Shown: piece after piece, positions 1 through 7,491 of the stretch
Layout of the letters: each line of letters starts with the position of its first letter
Numbering within the stretch: the stretch's first letter is position 1
Assembly: GCF_014646195.1 (NCBI RefSeq)
Contig: NZ_BMMZ01000004.1
Coordinates: 310,001-374,000 of the forward strand
Length of the DNA: 64,000 nt
DNA from: Microlunatus endophyticus
GTDB lineage: Bacteria; Actinomycetota; Actinomycetes; Propionibacteriales; Propionibacteriaceae
Direction: 5' to 3'
The notes under the pieces: generated by a model
Told to the model about the DNA's origin: nothing
Databases searched by the model: none
The model's input: the letters and a program-made list of their open reading frames with translations, nothing else
Made by a program: the position numbers and the translations under genes

Positions 1-64
1 CGCAGATGATCCGCCGACTCCGCCATCTCCGGTGCGGATCCGCGGACGCTTCGGACGACCTCCG

Positions 65-1348
65 TCACCGCTCCGGGGATTCGCCCGGCGCCGGCCAGGT
101 GATCTTGTGATGGACCCAGGTCGACGGCAGGCCGACCTGGCGCAGCGATCGCATGAAGCCGACCAGAACTGTGGTGACCGCCAGTGCGGCCGCAAGCACC
201 CACAGGGTGACTCCGAGACCGAAGTGCGCGAGTAGCTGGCTGCCGACGACGGGGGACAGGGGCGCACTCAGCAGGAAGGTGAGACTGAGCACCGAGCTGA
301 GCCGGCCCTGCAGATGGTGCGGCGTGACCGCCGCGACGTAGCCGCCGAGTCCGGCGTTGAGCGCCGGGGCGAGCAGGATCGGTACGCCGAACATGATCAG
401 ATAGACCGGGTACGACTGGGCCAGGGCCATGATCGCGATCCCGACTGACAACAGGGCCAGCGCTGTGATGGTGATCGTCGCCACCCGGAACCGGTTGAGC
501 AACCGGCCCGCGAAGAGCGATCCGATCAAGGTCGCCGCGCCCATCACGAAGTCGAGCAACCCGATCAGGAACGGCGTCGTGTGATCGCGGACCAGATGCA
601 GGGTGATCGCGATGACGACCGCATTGATCGTCAGATTGACCATCGCGAAGAGACCGATTGCGGCCCGGAAGAGCGGAACGCTCCAGCAGAAGCGCAGACC
701 TTCGGCCAGCGATCGCAGCGGGTGCTCGCGGGGACCGTCATGATGATCGTTCAACGGGACCCGGATGAAGAAGGTCGACACCAGGATCGCGAATTCGCCG
801 ATCGCGTTGGCCAGGAACGGAATCATCCGCGCCACGGAGTAGAGCAGACCGCCGACCGGGCCGCCCAGCAGCGATGCGACCGCGCCGCGGCCCTCGACGA
901 CCGCCATTGCCTGCGGCAGTTGGGTGACCGGGACCACGTAGGGGATCGCTGCCGCCTCCGCGGAGCCGACGGCAGTGCCGATCACCGATGAGACGAAAAG
1001 TGCGGCGGCCAATTGCCAGCCGGTCAGCCAGCCCAGGAAACCCGCGACCGCGATCCAGCCCCAGCAGGCCGCACCGATCGCTGCGCCGGCGACGATGATC
1101 TTTCGACGGTCGGTGCGATCGGCCAGCACGCCGGTCGGCAGTGTCATCACCAGGCCACCGATCTGACCGATGGCCGCGATCACACCGGCCTGGGCGACCG
1201 AGCCGGTCAGGGCGTACGCGATCAGCGGCACCGCGAAGGAGCCGATCCCGGAACCGATCAGCTGGGTCGTCCGCCCGGCCATCAGCAGTACGTACGGCCG
1301 GTTGTGCCGCAGTGCCGGCTCGGCGGCGGCCTCGGGTGTCACGCTCAC
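65..1348 (-). CDS. MFS drug/metabolite efflux transporter
   Basis: Twelve-helix major facilitator of about 427 residues, probably a proton-coupled exporter in the cytoplasmic membrane. The motif-A-like segment GVLADRTDRRKI after helix 2 is typical of the family. The start is set at GTG 1348 (VSVTPEA...); a TTG further upstream lies inside the operator repeats and is less likely. No strong ribosome binding site is visible. It is divergent from the ArsR-type regulator at 1444, with a repeat array between them, so drug- or metabolite-responsive control of the pump is likely. The substrate cannot be told from the sequence. Confidence 0.85.
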   Translation of the reverse strand: MSVTPEAAAEPALRHNRPYVLLMAGRTTQLIGSGIGSFAVPLIAYALTGSVAQAGVIAAIGQIGGLVMTLPTGVLADRTDRRKIIVAGAAIGAACWGWIAVAGFLGWLTGWQLAAALFVSSVIGTAVGSAEAAAIPYVVPVTQLPQAMAVVEGRGAVASLLGGPVGGLLYSVARMIPFLANAIGEFAILVSTFFIRVPLNDHHDGPREHPLRSLAEGLRFCWSVPLFRAAIGLFAMVNLTINAVVIAITLHLVRDHTTPFLIGLLDFVMGAATLIGSLFAGRLLNRFRVATITITALALLSVGIAIMALAQSYPVYLIMFGVPILLAPALNAGLGGYVAAVTPHHLQGRLSSVLSLTFLLSAPLSPVVGSQLLAHFGLGVTLWVLAAALAVTTVLVGFMRSLRQVGLPSTWVHHKITWPAPGESPER

Positions 1349-1377
1349 GAGGATGACGCTACGGCCCAGGACAGAAA

Positions 1378-1437
1378 TGCGCAAGTCTTCTTGCGCAATT
1401 CTCGATGCGCAATTTATGGTGCGCGATTTGCTAGGCT
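1378..1437. promoter_or_regulatory. Operator array plus -10 of divergent MFS/ArsR pair
   Basis: TGCGCAA occurs at 1378, 1392 and 1406, and TGCGCGA at 1420, an exact 14-bp period. The second copy reads TTGCGCAA, a full palindrome. A -10-like TAGGCT (1432-1437) follows directly, 12 nt before the regulator's GTG. A repressor bound here would cover the regulator promoter and lie upstream of the pump gene. Repeats are read directly; the role is inferred. Confidence 0.7.
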
Positions 1438-1443
1438 GGCTCG

Positions 1444-2058
1444 GTGCCCGGCTCGATGCATGTCACAGACCCGGCGGTGCTGCGCGCCCTGTCGCATCCG
1501 CTCCGGCAGCGGATCCTCGGGGAGTTCGAGGTCCTCGGACATGCTCGCGCGGCGGACCTGGCCGAGGCTCTCGGTGAGCCGGCCAACTCAGTCAGCTTCC
1601 ATCTGCGGGTTCTGGCCAAGGCAGGCATCATCGAGGAGGCGCCGGAGCTGGCGAAAGATCGCCGGGATCGGGTCTGGAAGGAGACCTTCGACTCGTTCAC
1701 CATCGACGAAGACATCCCGGGTGTCGAGCAGTATCTGAAGCCGTACATCGACTGGCTGCAGCAGATGATCTTCCGTGCCTCGCGATCCGGTGACAAGGAC
1801 AGCTCGGCCAGCGTGCAGCAGGCGAGACTGACCGTCACCGAGATGCGGGAACTGGCTGACGAGATCCATTCGGTGATCACCCGCAGAGTGAATGCGAGCG
1901 TGGAGGCGATCCGTCGGGACCCGCACAATCCGGAGCGCCGCTATCACCGGGTGCTGTTCGCGATCGGTCCGTGGGATCCCGCGGCGGAGAGCACCGAGGA
2001 CGAGGCAGCTGAGGGCGAGGGTGCGGGCACTACTGGGGAGAAGCGTCGGCGACGCTGA
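1444..2058 (+). CDS. ArsR-type winged-helix transcriptional regulator
   Basis: A 204-residue regulator. The N-terminal winged helix (about residues 8-80) has the ArsR/HTH_20 pattern RALSHPLRQRIL and the recognition helix NSVSFHLRVLAKAGII. A helical C-terminal domain of unknown ligand follows, and the tail is charged (EEKRRRR-like). Two starts are possible: GTG 1444, exactly 12 nt after the first base of a -10-like TAGGCT, and ATG 1456. No ribosome binding site precedes either, so leaderless translation from 1444 is favoured. It probably represses itself and the divergent MFS pump. Its 3' end overlaps the convergent SDR gene by 29 bp. Confidence 0.85.
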   Translation: MPGSMHVTDPAVLRALSHPLRQRILGEFEVLGHARAADLAEALGEPANSVSFHLRVLAKAGIIEEAPELAKDRRDRVWKETFDSFTIDEDIPGVEQYLKPYIDWLQQMIFRASRSGDKDSSASVQQARLTVTEMRELADEIHSVITRRVNASVEAIRRDPHNPERRYHRVLFAIGPWDPAAESTEDEAAEGEGAGTTGEKRRRR

Positions 2059-2800
2059 GGATCTGCCCGTTCCCGGCGTCGGCGATCCGCTGCACCAAGG
2101 ACCGGGCCGAGTGCTCCGGCGTGATCAATCCGCCGCGCTCGTAGAGCCGACGGAAGCGGTCCGGAAGGAATGCACCAGTCTTGTCAGGATCCTGCGTCCT
2201 CAACGTCTGCTGCATCTCGGTATCCACCGTGCCGGGCCGATAGACGTTGGCCGTGACGCCGGTGCCCTCGAGCTCGGCGGCCAGATTCAACGTGTGCCCC
2301 TCGATGGCAGCCTTCGTAGCGGCGTAGGCGTTGGCGTTGATCATCGCGCCCGGATTGGCGGCGACCCCGCTGGAGATATTGACTATCCGTCCCCACCTGG
2401 CGGCCAGCAGTTGGGGCAGCAGGGCGAAGGTGATCATGGCCGGAGCGGTGACGTTGATCTCCAGGGACTGCCGCCAGGCAACGGGATCGATCTCGGGTCC
2501 GGACCGGCCGAGCGGCTGCAGGACCGCGGCGTTGTTGATCACGATGTCAATGCCGCCCAGCTCGTCCGCGGCGCGTGCAGCCAGCGTCGCCGGGTCGTCG
2601 GTGGCGAGGTCGGCAGTGATCGCCACTGCCGTCGCTCCCGACTGGCGGACCGCGTCGGCGGCCTGGTCGAGATCGGCCCGGGATCGGGCAACCAGGACGA
2701 CTGCGGCACCTGCCCGGCCGAGCTCCTCGGCCATTGCCCGGCCGATTCCGCGGCTCGCGCCGGTGACCAGGGCGCGCCGTCCTGCCAGCGATGGTTCCAT
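2030..2800 (-). CDS. SDR family NAD(P)-dependent oxidoreductase
   Basis: Classical short-chain dehydrogenase of 256 residues. It shows the cofactor motif TGASRGIG (about residues 14-21), the NNAAV motif near 89-93, and the catalytic Ser (NISSG) and YAATK. The substrate is unknown. The gene is convergent with and overlaps the ArsR gene by 29 bp, and lies 29 bp downstream of galE on the same strand, so it may be the last gene of a galE operon. Confidence 0.85.
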   Translation of the reverse strand: MEPSLAGRRALVTGASRGIGRAMAEELGRAGAAVVLVARSRADLDQAADAVRQSGATAVAITADLATDDPATLAARAADELGGIDIVINNAAVLQPLGRSGPEIDPVAWRQSLEINVTAPAMITFALLPQLLAARWGRIVNISSGVAANPGAMINANAYAATKAAIEGHTLNLAAELEGTGVTANVYRPGTVDTEMQQTLRTQDPDKTGAFLPDRFRRLYERGGLITPEHSARSLVQRIADAGNGQILSVADASPQ

Positions 2801-2829
2801 GATCGTCAGCTCCGATCGTCAGTTCCGAT

Positions 2830-3831
2830 TCAGGTGGGCGGCACTTCAGGGGCGCCGTGCGTCGGTTCCCAGGCCTGCCAGGCCGAATCGACCATCGAGG
2901 CAAGATCGTGACTCGCAGTCCAGCCCAGAGTGTTGGCGATCCGGGAGACGTCGGCGACCAGTGCCGCCGGATCGCCGGGCCGTCGCTTGCCGATCGACGG
3001 TTGGACGTCGTAGCCGGTGGACCGGGCGATCTGGGTGAGCACCTCCGAGACCGACGAGCCGGTGCCGGTACCGACATTGAAGATGTCGTACGGCCGCTGG
3101 TCCCGGTCCAGGTAGTCCAGTGCTGCCAGATGGGCGTCGGCCAGGTCCAGGACGTGGATGTAGTCGCGGATGCAGGTGCCGTCCGCGGTCGGGTAGTCGT
3201 CGCCGAAGATCACCGGCTGGTTGCCGCTGGTCAGCTGCCCGAGGGCGATCGGGATCAGGTTGAAGCGGGTCGGGTCCCCGAGCTCGGGCCAGCCGGCCCC
3301 GGCCACGTTGAAATACCGCAGGCCGACCCCCCGCAGTCCCCAGGCGCGTGCTGCATCGCGCATCATCCACTCGCAGACCAGCTTGGTCTCGCCGTACGGG
3401 CTGATCGGCAGGCTCGGGCCGTCCTCCCGCATCAGCGTCCCCGGCTCCACGTCCGGGCTGCCGTAGGTGGCCGCCGACGAGGAGAACATCAGCTTCGCGA
3501 CACCGGCGGCCTCCATCGCCAGCAGCAGATTCGCGAAGCCGCCGACATTCTGGGAGAAGTACCAGGCAGGGCGTTCGGCAGATTCACCGACCTGCTTCTT
3601 GGCGGCGATGTGGATCACTGAGTCCACCTCGAACTCGGCGATCACCTTGCCCAGGGAGTCCACGACATCGGTCAGCGAGAGGTCGAGTTGCACCAGCGTT
3701 GCATCGCCGACGTTCTCGGCCACCCCGCTGCTCAGGTCGTCGACCACGACCACCTGATCGCCGCGCTCGCGGAGCAATCGGACGACGTGGGAACCGATGT
3801 AGCCGGCGCCGCCGGTGACGAGCACGCTCAT
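2830..3831 (-). CDS. galE: UDP-glucose 4-epimerase
   Basis: A 333-residue extended SDR that interconverts UDP-glucose and UDP-galactose, feeding the Leloir pathway and cell-envelope polysaccharides. The GGAGYIGSH nucleotide motif sits at the N-terminus, the catalytic Ser/Tyr/Lys set is SSSAATYG and SPYGETK, and the DYIHVLDLADAH substrate region is intact. Length matches the family. Its start overlaps the stop of the upstream winged-helix gene by 4 bp (ATGA), implying translational coupling. A GH42 galactosidase elsewhere in the window could supply galactose. Confidence 0.93.
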   Translation of the reverse strand: MSVLVTGGAGYIGSHVVRLLRERGDQVVVVDDLSSGVAENVGDATLVQLDLSLTDVVDSLGKVIAEFEVDSVIHIAAKKQVGESAERPAWYFSQNVGGFANLLLAMEAAGVAKLMFSSSAATYGSPDVEPGTLMREDGPSLPISPYGETKLVCEWMMRDAARAWGLRGVGLRYFNVAGAGWPELGDPTRFNLIPIALGQLTSGNQPVIFGDDYPTADGTCIRDYIHVLDLADAHLAALDYLDRDQRPYDIFNVGTGTGSSVSEVLTQIARSTGYDVQPSIGKRRPGDPAALVADVSRIANTLGWTASHDLASMVDSAWQAWEPTHGAPEVPPT

Positions 3832-4979
3832 GGGTCCACCGTATCGGTCGGCTGCAGGACGCGTACGTCGGAGATGACCAGATCCAGGGCCCGGGTCGTC
3901 GCCTCGACCGCAGGAGCCAGGTCGGCATCGCTGATCCCTGCCCGGCAGTCGAACGGGTTGATCTCGATGATCGTCGCCGTCCGCGGCCCGCGGGTCCGCC
4001 AGCTGCCGACGATCCGGCCATGGAAGAGCACCGTGGGGGAGAACAGCCCGTTACTGCGGGCCCAGACGCTATCGAGTTGATCATGGTCTATAAACCGGTC
4101 CCGGTGGCCGCCCTGGTAGCCGACCAGTAGTCCGTCGAATTCCGGCAACAGCCGAAGGCCGGGATCCGCTGAACGATGGGCCGGGATGTCCGCCAGGTCG
4201 AGAAGGTCGGTCCCGTCGGGCCCGGTGTGGTGCACGAGTTCGGCTTCCAGTACGGCGATCGCACGATCGACCGTCCCCAACGGGACACCGAGCCACCACG
4301 CCGCGTCGTGGCGGGTCGCCGGACCGTAGGAAGCCAGATGCACCCGCGCCAGCTCACGCACCGCAGCATCATGGTCGGTCTCCGGGATCGAAGGCAGGAC
4401 CCGGAGGGCGGTCCGGTGGAAGCTGTCGGTGCGTGATTCCCAATGATCATCCCGCGGCCGCCGGACCAGGCCGCTGTGCCCCCAGACGAGGTTGCGACTG
4501 TAGGTGTCACCCAGGTCCCGCGCGGGGTCTGCCGGATGCCGTTCGGCGAGTCGGCGGCGTACATGATCAAGAAGCGTGCTGCGCTGCCGCCAGTCGCCGG
4601 CGCAGTACGCCTCGAGGTCCTTGATCAACGCGTTCACCGCGGTCGGATCGAGATGCAACGTCCTCGCGAGCTCGCGGGCGTTCCGCGGTCTCCGGACGCT
4701 GTCCGCAGCAGCGAATTGTCCGACCACGGTGGTGTGCACGGTGCCCCGGAGGTTGGTCGTCTTGAGCAGTCGGTGTTCTTCGAAGGCGGTTGTGATCGTC
4801 GGGTAGTCGATGCCGGGCAATCGTGAGGCTGCGGTCAGGAAGGGCGCACGGGGGACCTGTGACTGGATCGGGCCAAGCCGTCCGATGAGATCAAGCAGCT
4901 GCGGCTCACCGCGGCCGCGGATCGCCGGGAACTGCCGGGCCAGCGTCATCGCGCGCAGTCGCTCGGCGGACAGTTTCAT
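3828..4979 (-). CDS. AlkZ/YcaQ-like winged-helix DNA-binding protein
   Basis: A 383-residue protein of the HTH_42 family (PF06224), made of tandem winged helices. Characterised relatives such as AlkZ and E. coli YcaQ are DNA glycosylases that unhook crosslinks or remove bulky alkyl bases using a Q-x-Q motif. Here IQSQ places Q39 and Q41 in the expected N-terminal loop (GPIQSQVPRAPF). The domain continues with LRGTVHTT and a C-terminal DGLLVGYQ. It overlaps galE by 4 bp; a functional link with galE is not evident. Family assignment is firm; glycosylase activity is inferred. Confidence 0.8.
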   Translation of the reverse strand: MKLSAERLRAMTLARQFPAIRGRGEPQLLDLIGRLGPIQSQVPRAPFLTAASRLPGIDYPTITTAFEEHRLLKTTNLRGTVHTTVVGQFAAADSVRRPRNARELARTLHLDPTAVNALIKDLEAYCAGDWRQRSTLLDHVRRRLAERHPADPARDLGDTYSRNLVWGHSGLVRRPRDDHWESRTDSFHRTALRVLPSIPETDHDAAVRELARVHLASYGPATRHDAAWWLGVPLGTVDRAIAVLEAELVHHTGPDGTDLLDLADIPAHRSADPGLRLLPEFDGLLVGYQGGHRDRFIDHDQLDSVWARSNGLFSPTVLFHGRIVGSWRTRGPRTATIIEINPFDCRAGISDADLAPAVEATTRALDLVISDVRVLQPTDTVDP

Positions 4980-5020
4980 ACGGGAAAGCTAGCCGCCGAT
5001 GGTGACAGTTCCTGACCGGC

Positions 5021-5350
5021 TCAGGAGTCCAGCCGCAGCCCGAAATGGCGTCCGAGTGCACGCTCGCCGTCCGGCGTCACGGTCAGCGTCCGCTTCGCCG
5101 GACCGTACGTCACCCACCCTGCCTCCAGGAACCGGTCGCGGATCCCGCGGCCCAGCGCACCCGCCAGATGGTGCCGGGTCTCGGTCCAGTCCACGCAGTA
5201 GCGGATCAGCGGCCGGCGGCTCTGCGGAATCCGTACCTCGATGTCGGCCAGGAACGTCTCGCCCTCGTCGGTCAGCCGGTAGTCGAGGTCGCGACCGGGA
5301 CCCGCCGGCCGGTCGCTGATCGTCTGCTCCGCGTCGAAGCCGCCGTCACC
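5021..5350 (-). pseudogene. C-terminal remnant of an ArsR family regulator
   Basis: About 105 codons read like the ligand-binding C-terminal half of long actinobacterial ArsR regulators (YCVDWTETRHHLAGALGRGI, then LTVTPDGERAL). The DNA-binding half is missing. The reading frame is joined directly to the degraded end of the SDR remnant (from AVRVDGGYL), so one open frame now spans parts of two unrelated genes. This looks like deletion fusion and decay. Expression of a stable product is doubtful. Confidence 0.65.
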
Positions 5351-5354
5351 GCCG

Positions 5355-5963
5355 CTCAGGTAGCCGCCGTCGACCCGCACGGCTCCGCCGGTGTGGGTCG
5401 GGCCGGCCAGCACGGTGTTCACCGTGACTCCGGTCCCAGCGGCCGCTTTGGCGAAGCCGGCGCGAGACAGCCAACAGCGCGGTCTTGGAGACGCCGTGAT
5501 GAATCATTTCGGCAGGGGTGACCACGGCGGAATCACTGCCTATGTTGAGAACACGGCCCCACTGGCGTTCGATCATGTCAGGGAGGGTGAGCCGGGTCAG
5601 CCTGACCGCCGACAGGACGTTGGTGTCGAAGTGGCGGCGCCATTCCTCGTCGGAGATCTCCAGCGGTTCGGCAGCACCCGAAGATTCCCAGGTTGTTGAC
5701 CAGGATGTCGATGCGGCCCAGCGCCTCGACCGCGTCGTGCGCTCCGCCTTCGCTCGTCACCTCCCGGCGACAGCCACCAGATCGGCATCGGGCAAGGATT
5801 CCCGGACGTCCTGCATCGCTTCTTCGACACGCTGCTGTCGACGGCCGTTGATTCCGACCCGCGCTCCTGCCGCGGCAAGACCCGCTGCGATCGCGAGTCC
5901 GATGCCCTGCGTCGATCCTGTGACCAGGGCTGTGCGTCCGGATAGGTCGATCTGTGTCGCCAC
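5355..5963 (-). pseudogene. Multiply frameshifted SDR oxidoreductase
   Basis: An SDR can be rebuilt only by changing frame at least three times. The N-terminus ([16 protein letters not shown]) runs to about 5757, IDILVNNLGIFG follows in a second frame, EWRRHFDTNVLSAVRL to AVSR in a third, and NTVLAGPTHTGG in a fourth. Breaks lie near 5760, 5680 and 5465. The segment between THTGG and the C-terminal AVRVDGGYL is also missing, roughly 70 residues against the family. The gene is clearly dead. It sits next to the ArsR remnant in a decaying zone. Confidence 0.8.
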
Positions 5964-6164
5964 CGCGTCCTGCCTTTCTCATGTGAATGAGCGGTCACTA
6001 CCCGCTGCGTGACCGTCGGACTCCGTTGGGGCGGCTGTCCGGTCCGCTAATCTCACTGATTGACGATCTGAACCGGGTGTGTCGGATGCTTCGCCGGAAT
6101 CGCTGGCTCCCGTCTGGTTCACCACGAGACAGTCTGATCGAACACGAGAGAGAAGGGGCAACGC

Positions 6165-6944
6165 ATGCCCGAGTTCACTGCGGACAATGATCTCCGGGGC
6201 GCCACATTCACGAGGGTCAAGCTGGGCGGCGCCCGCTTCCATCGCGTCGATCTCGCCGATGCTCGGTTCCGCAGTAGCGACGTGTCCGGTGTGGTGATGC
6301 GCGCGGTCGACGTCGATCGCTCCGAGATCGACGCGCCCTGGTTGTACGACGGAACCTTCCTGGTCAACGACGTCGACGTGGTGCCCCTGGTCGATGCGGA
6401 GCTGAACCGCCGCTTTCCCGGTCGATCCGAGCGCCGCGCCGCCGATCCGGATGGTCTTCGCGCCGCATGGACAGCCCTCCGGTCAGCCTGGCAGTCGGTC
6501 CTCGATAGGGTCGCGGCGATGCCGGCGGGAACGGTCGATATCTCGGTGGACGACGAATGGTCGTTCGCCCAGACGCTGCGGCATCTCGTGCTGGCGACGG
6601 ATATGTGGTTCGGCAAGGCGGTCCTGGAGAAGGAGCAGCCGTTCCACCCGTTCGGGTTGATGGATACCGCCAGTGCTGACGAGGTGCCGAAGTCGATCTT
6701 CGCCTCCGAGCTACCGACCTACGACCAGGTGCTCGAGGCGCGCGCCGGACGGGTCGCCATGGTGGGCGAATTCCTCGCCAGTGTGACGCCCGACGAGCTC
6801 GCGGCTGACCACCGGAACCCGCACGATCCGGACTTCAGCGAGACCACACTTTCCTGCCTGCACACGATTCTCGAGGAGGAATGGGAGCATCAACGCTACG
6901 CCGTACGCGATCTTGATCGGATCACTGCCGGTCAGGCAGGCTGA
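6165..6944 (+). CDS. Pentapeptide-repeat / DinB family fusion protein
   Basis: A 259-residue protein. Residues about 5-55 form short pentapeptide repeats (LRGATF, LGGARFHRVDLADARF). Residues about 95-255 form a DinB four-helix bundle with candidate metal-ligand histidines in LRHLVLATDMW and EEWEHQRYA. DinB/MDMPI proteins in actinobacteria are often metal-dependent, mycothiol-using transferases; the reaction here is unknown. The ATG follows a good ribosome binding site (AGAGAAGGGG). The 3' end overlaps the convergent GNAT remnant by 13 bp. It is intact although flanked by pseudogenes on both sides. Confidence 0.8.
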   Translation: MPEFTADNDLRGATFTRVKLGGARFHRVDLADARFRSSDVSGVVMRAVDVDRSEIDAPWLYDGTFLVNDVDVVPLVDAELNRRFPGRSERRAADPDGLRAAWTALRSAWQSVLDRVAAMPAGTVDISVDDEWSFAQTLRHLVLATDMWFGKAVLEKEQPFHPFGLMDTASADEVPKSIFASELPTYDQVLEARAGRVAMVGEFLASVTPDELAADHRNPHDPDFSETTLSCLHTILEEEWEHQRYAVRDLDRITAGQAG

Positions 6945-7220
6945 ATGACCCGGCCGACGATCCAGGAGTGCTTGCCGACCTGACGCAGACGCTGGAATCC
7001 GTTCTGTTCGAACAGTTCGACGGTCGCGGAGAAGATGAACGGCACTGATCTACGTCCTTCGGCTGCCTCGGAGACGGCTTCGACCCGCGCCCGTTTTGGC
7101 GACGCGCTTTGCGTCGGGCTTCTCCAGACCGGGATCACGATGGGGGTTCTGACACCAGCACCCGCCCATCACGCCGCCGTTGCGCTCGACCAGCTCTGCG
7201 AACGCGTCCGAGATCGTCAT
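6932..7220 (-). pseudogene. GNAT acetyltransferase remnant with central deletion
   Basis: The start reads [20 protein letters not shown] followed by CWCQNP, the N-terminus of a GNAT family with a CWC motif, down to about 7075. The frame then shifts and the extreme C-terminus follows (RVEAVSEAAEGRRSVPFIF, TVELFEQNGF, QVGKHSWIV). The acetyl-CoA-binding centre of the enzyme, well over 100 residues in the family, is absent. The gene therefore lost its middle by deletion and also carries a frameshift. Confidence 0.72.
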
Positions 7221-7342
7221 GGAGTCGATTCCTCCGAACCGGCGCTTCGTCGCGCCGAACGGACTGCGGGCAGGGTTTGTTTGTGAACCTATCGAAGCCC
7301 AGGTCGAGCGATTCCGGAAAGGCTCCGTGAGTCAGGCTGCGC

Positions 7343-7348
7343 TACCAT
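7343..7348 (+). promoter_or_regulatory. Probable -10 element of the leuS leader
   Basis: TACCAT starts exactly 12 nt before the leader-peptide ATG at 7355, predicting transcription from that A and a leaderless leader peptide. No clear -35 is visible. Confidence 0.45.
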
Positions 7349-7354
7349 GGCCCC

Positions 7355-7381
7355 ATGCATCGTCAGGAGCTCCTTACCTAG
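7355..7381 (+). CDS. Putative leuS leader peptide (MHRQELLT)
   Basis: An eight-codon frame, ATG to TAG, contains two adjacent leucine codons, CTC and CTT; CTT is unusual in this GC-rich DNA. It lies directly before a strong hairpin and a terminator, all upstream of leuS. This is the arrangement expected for ribosome-mediated attenuation: scarcity of Leu-tRNA would stall the ribosome at CTC-CTT and favour read-through into leuS. Sequence features are direct; regulation is inferred from the trp/leu leader paradigm. Confidence 0.6.
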   Translation: MHRQELLT

Positions 7382-7417
7382 CCGCGCAGACAGCGCCAAC
7401 CAGTTGTCTCGCGCGGC
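7381..7417 (+). promoter_or_regulatory. Leader hairpin upstream of the leuS terminator
   Basis: GCCGCGCAGACA (7381-7392) pairs with TGTCTCGCGCGGC (7405-7417) with one bulged base and a 12-nt loop. It begins at the leader-peptide stop codon, so ribosome position should control whether it forms. Confidence 0.65.
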
Positions 7418-7419
7418 TG

Positions 7420-7455
7420 CCCCTCATGCCTGAAGGCAGAGGGGTCTTCTTTTGT
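7420..7455 (+). terminator. Rho-independent terminator/attenuator before leuS
   Basis: CCCCTCATGCC (7420-7430) pairs with GGCAGAGGGG (7435-7444) with one bulged A and a TGAA loop, followed by TCTTCTTTT. It sits 37 nt before the leuS start and after the leader peptide, so it is best read as a conditional terminator of leuS. Confidence 0.75.
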
Positions 7456-7491
7456 CCGGAACCTGATGACGATGCACAAGGAGAGGGAACA

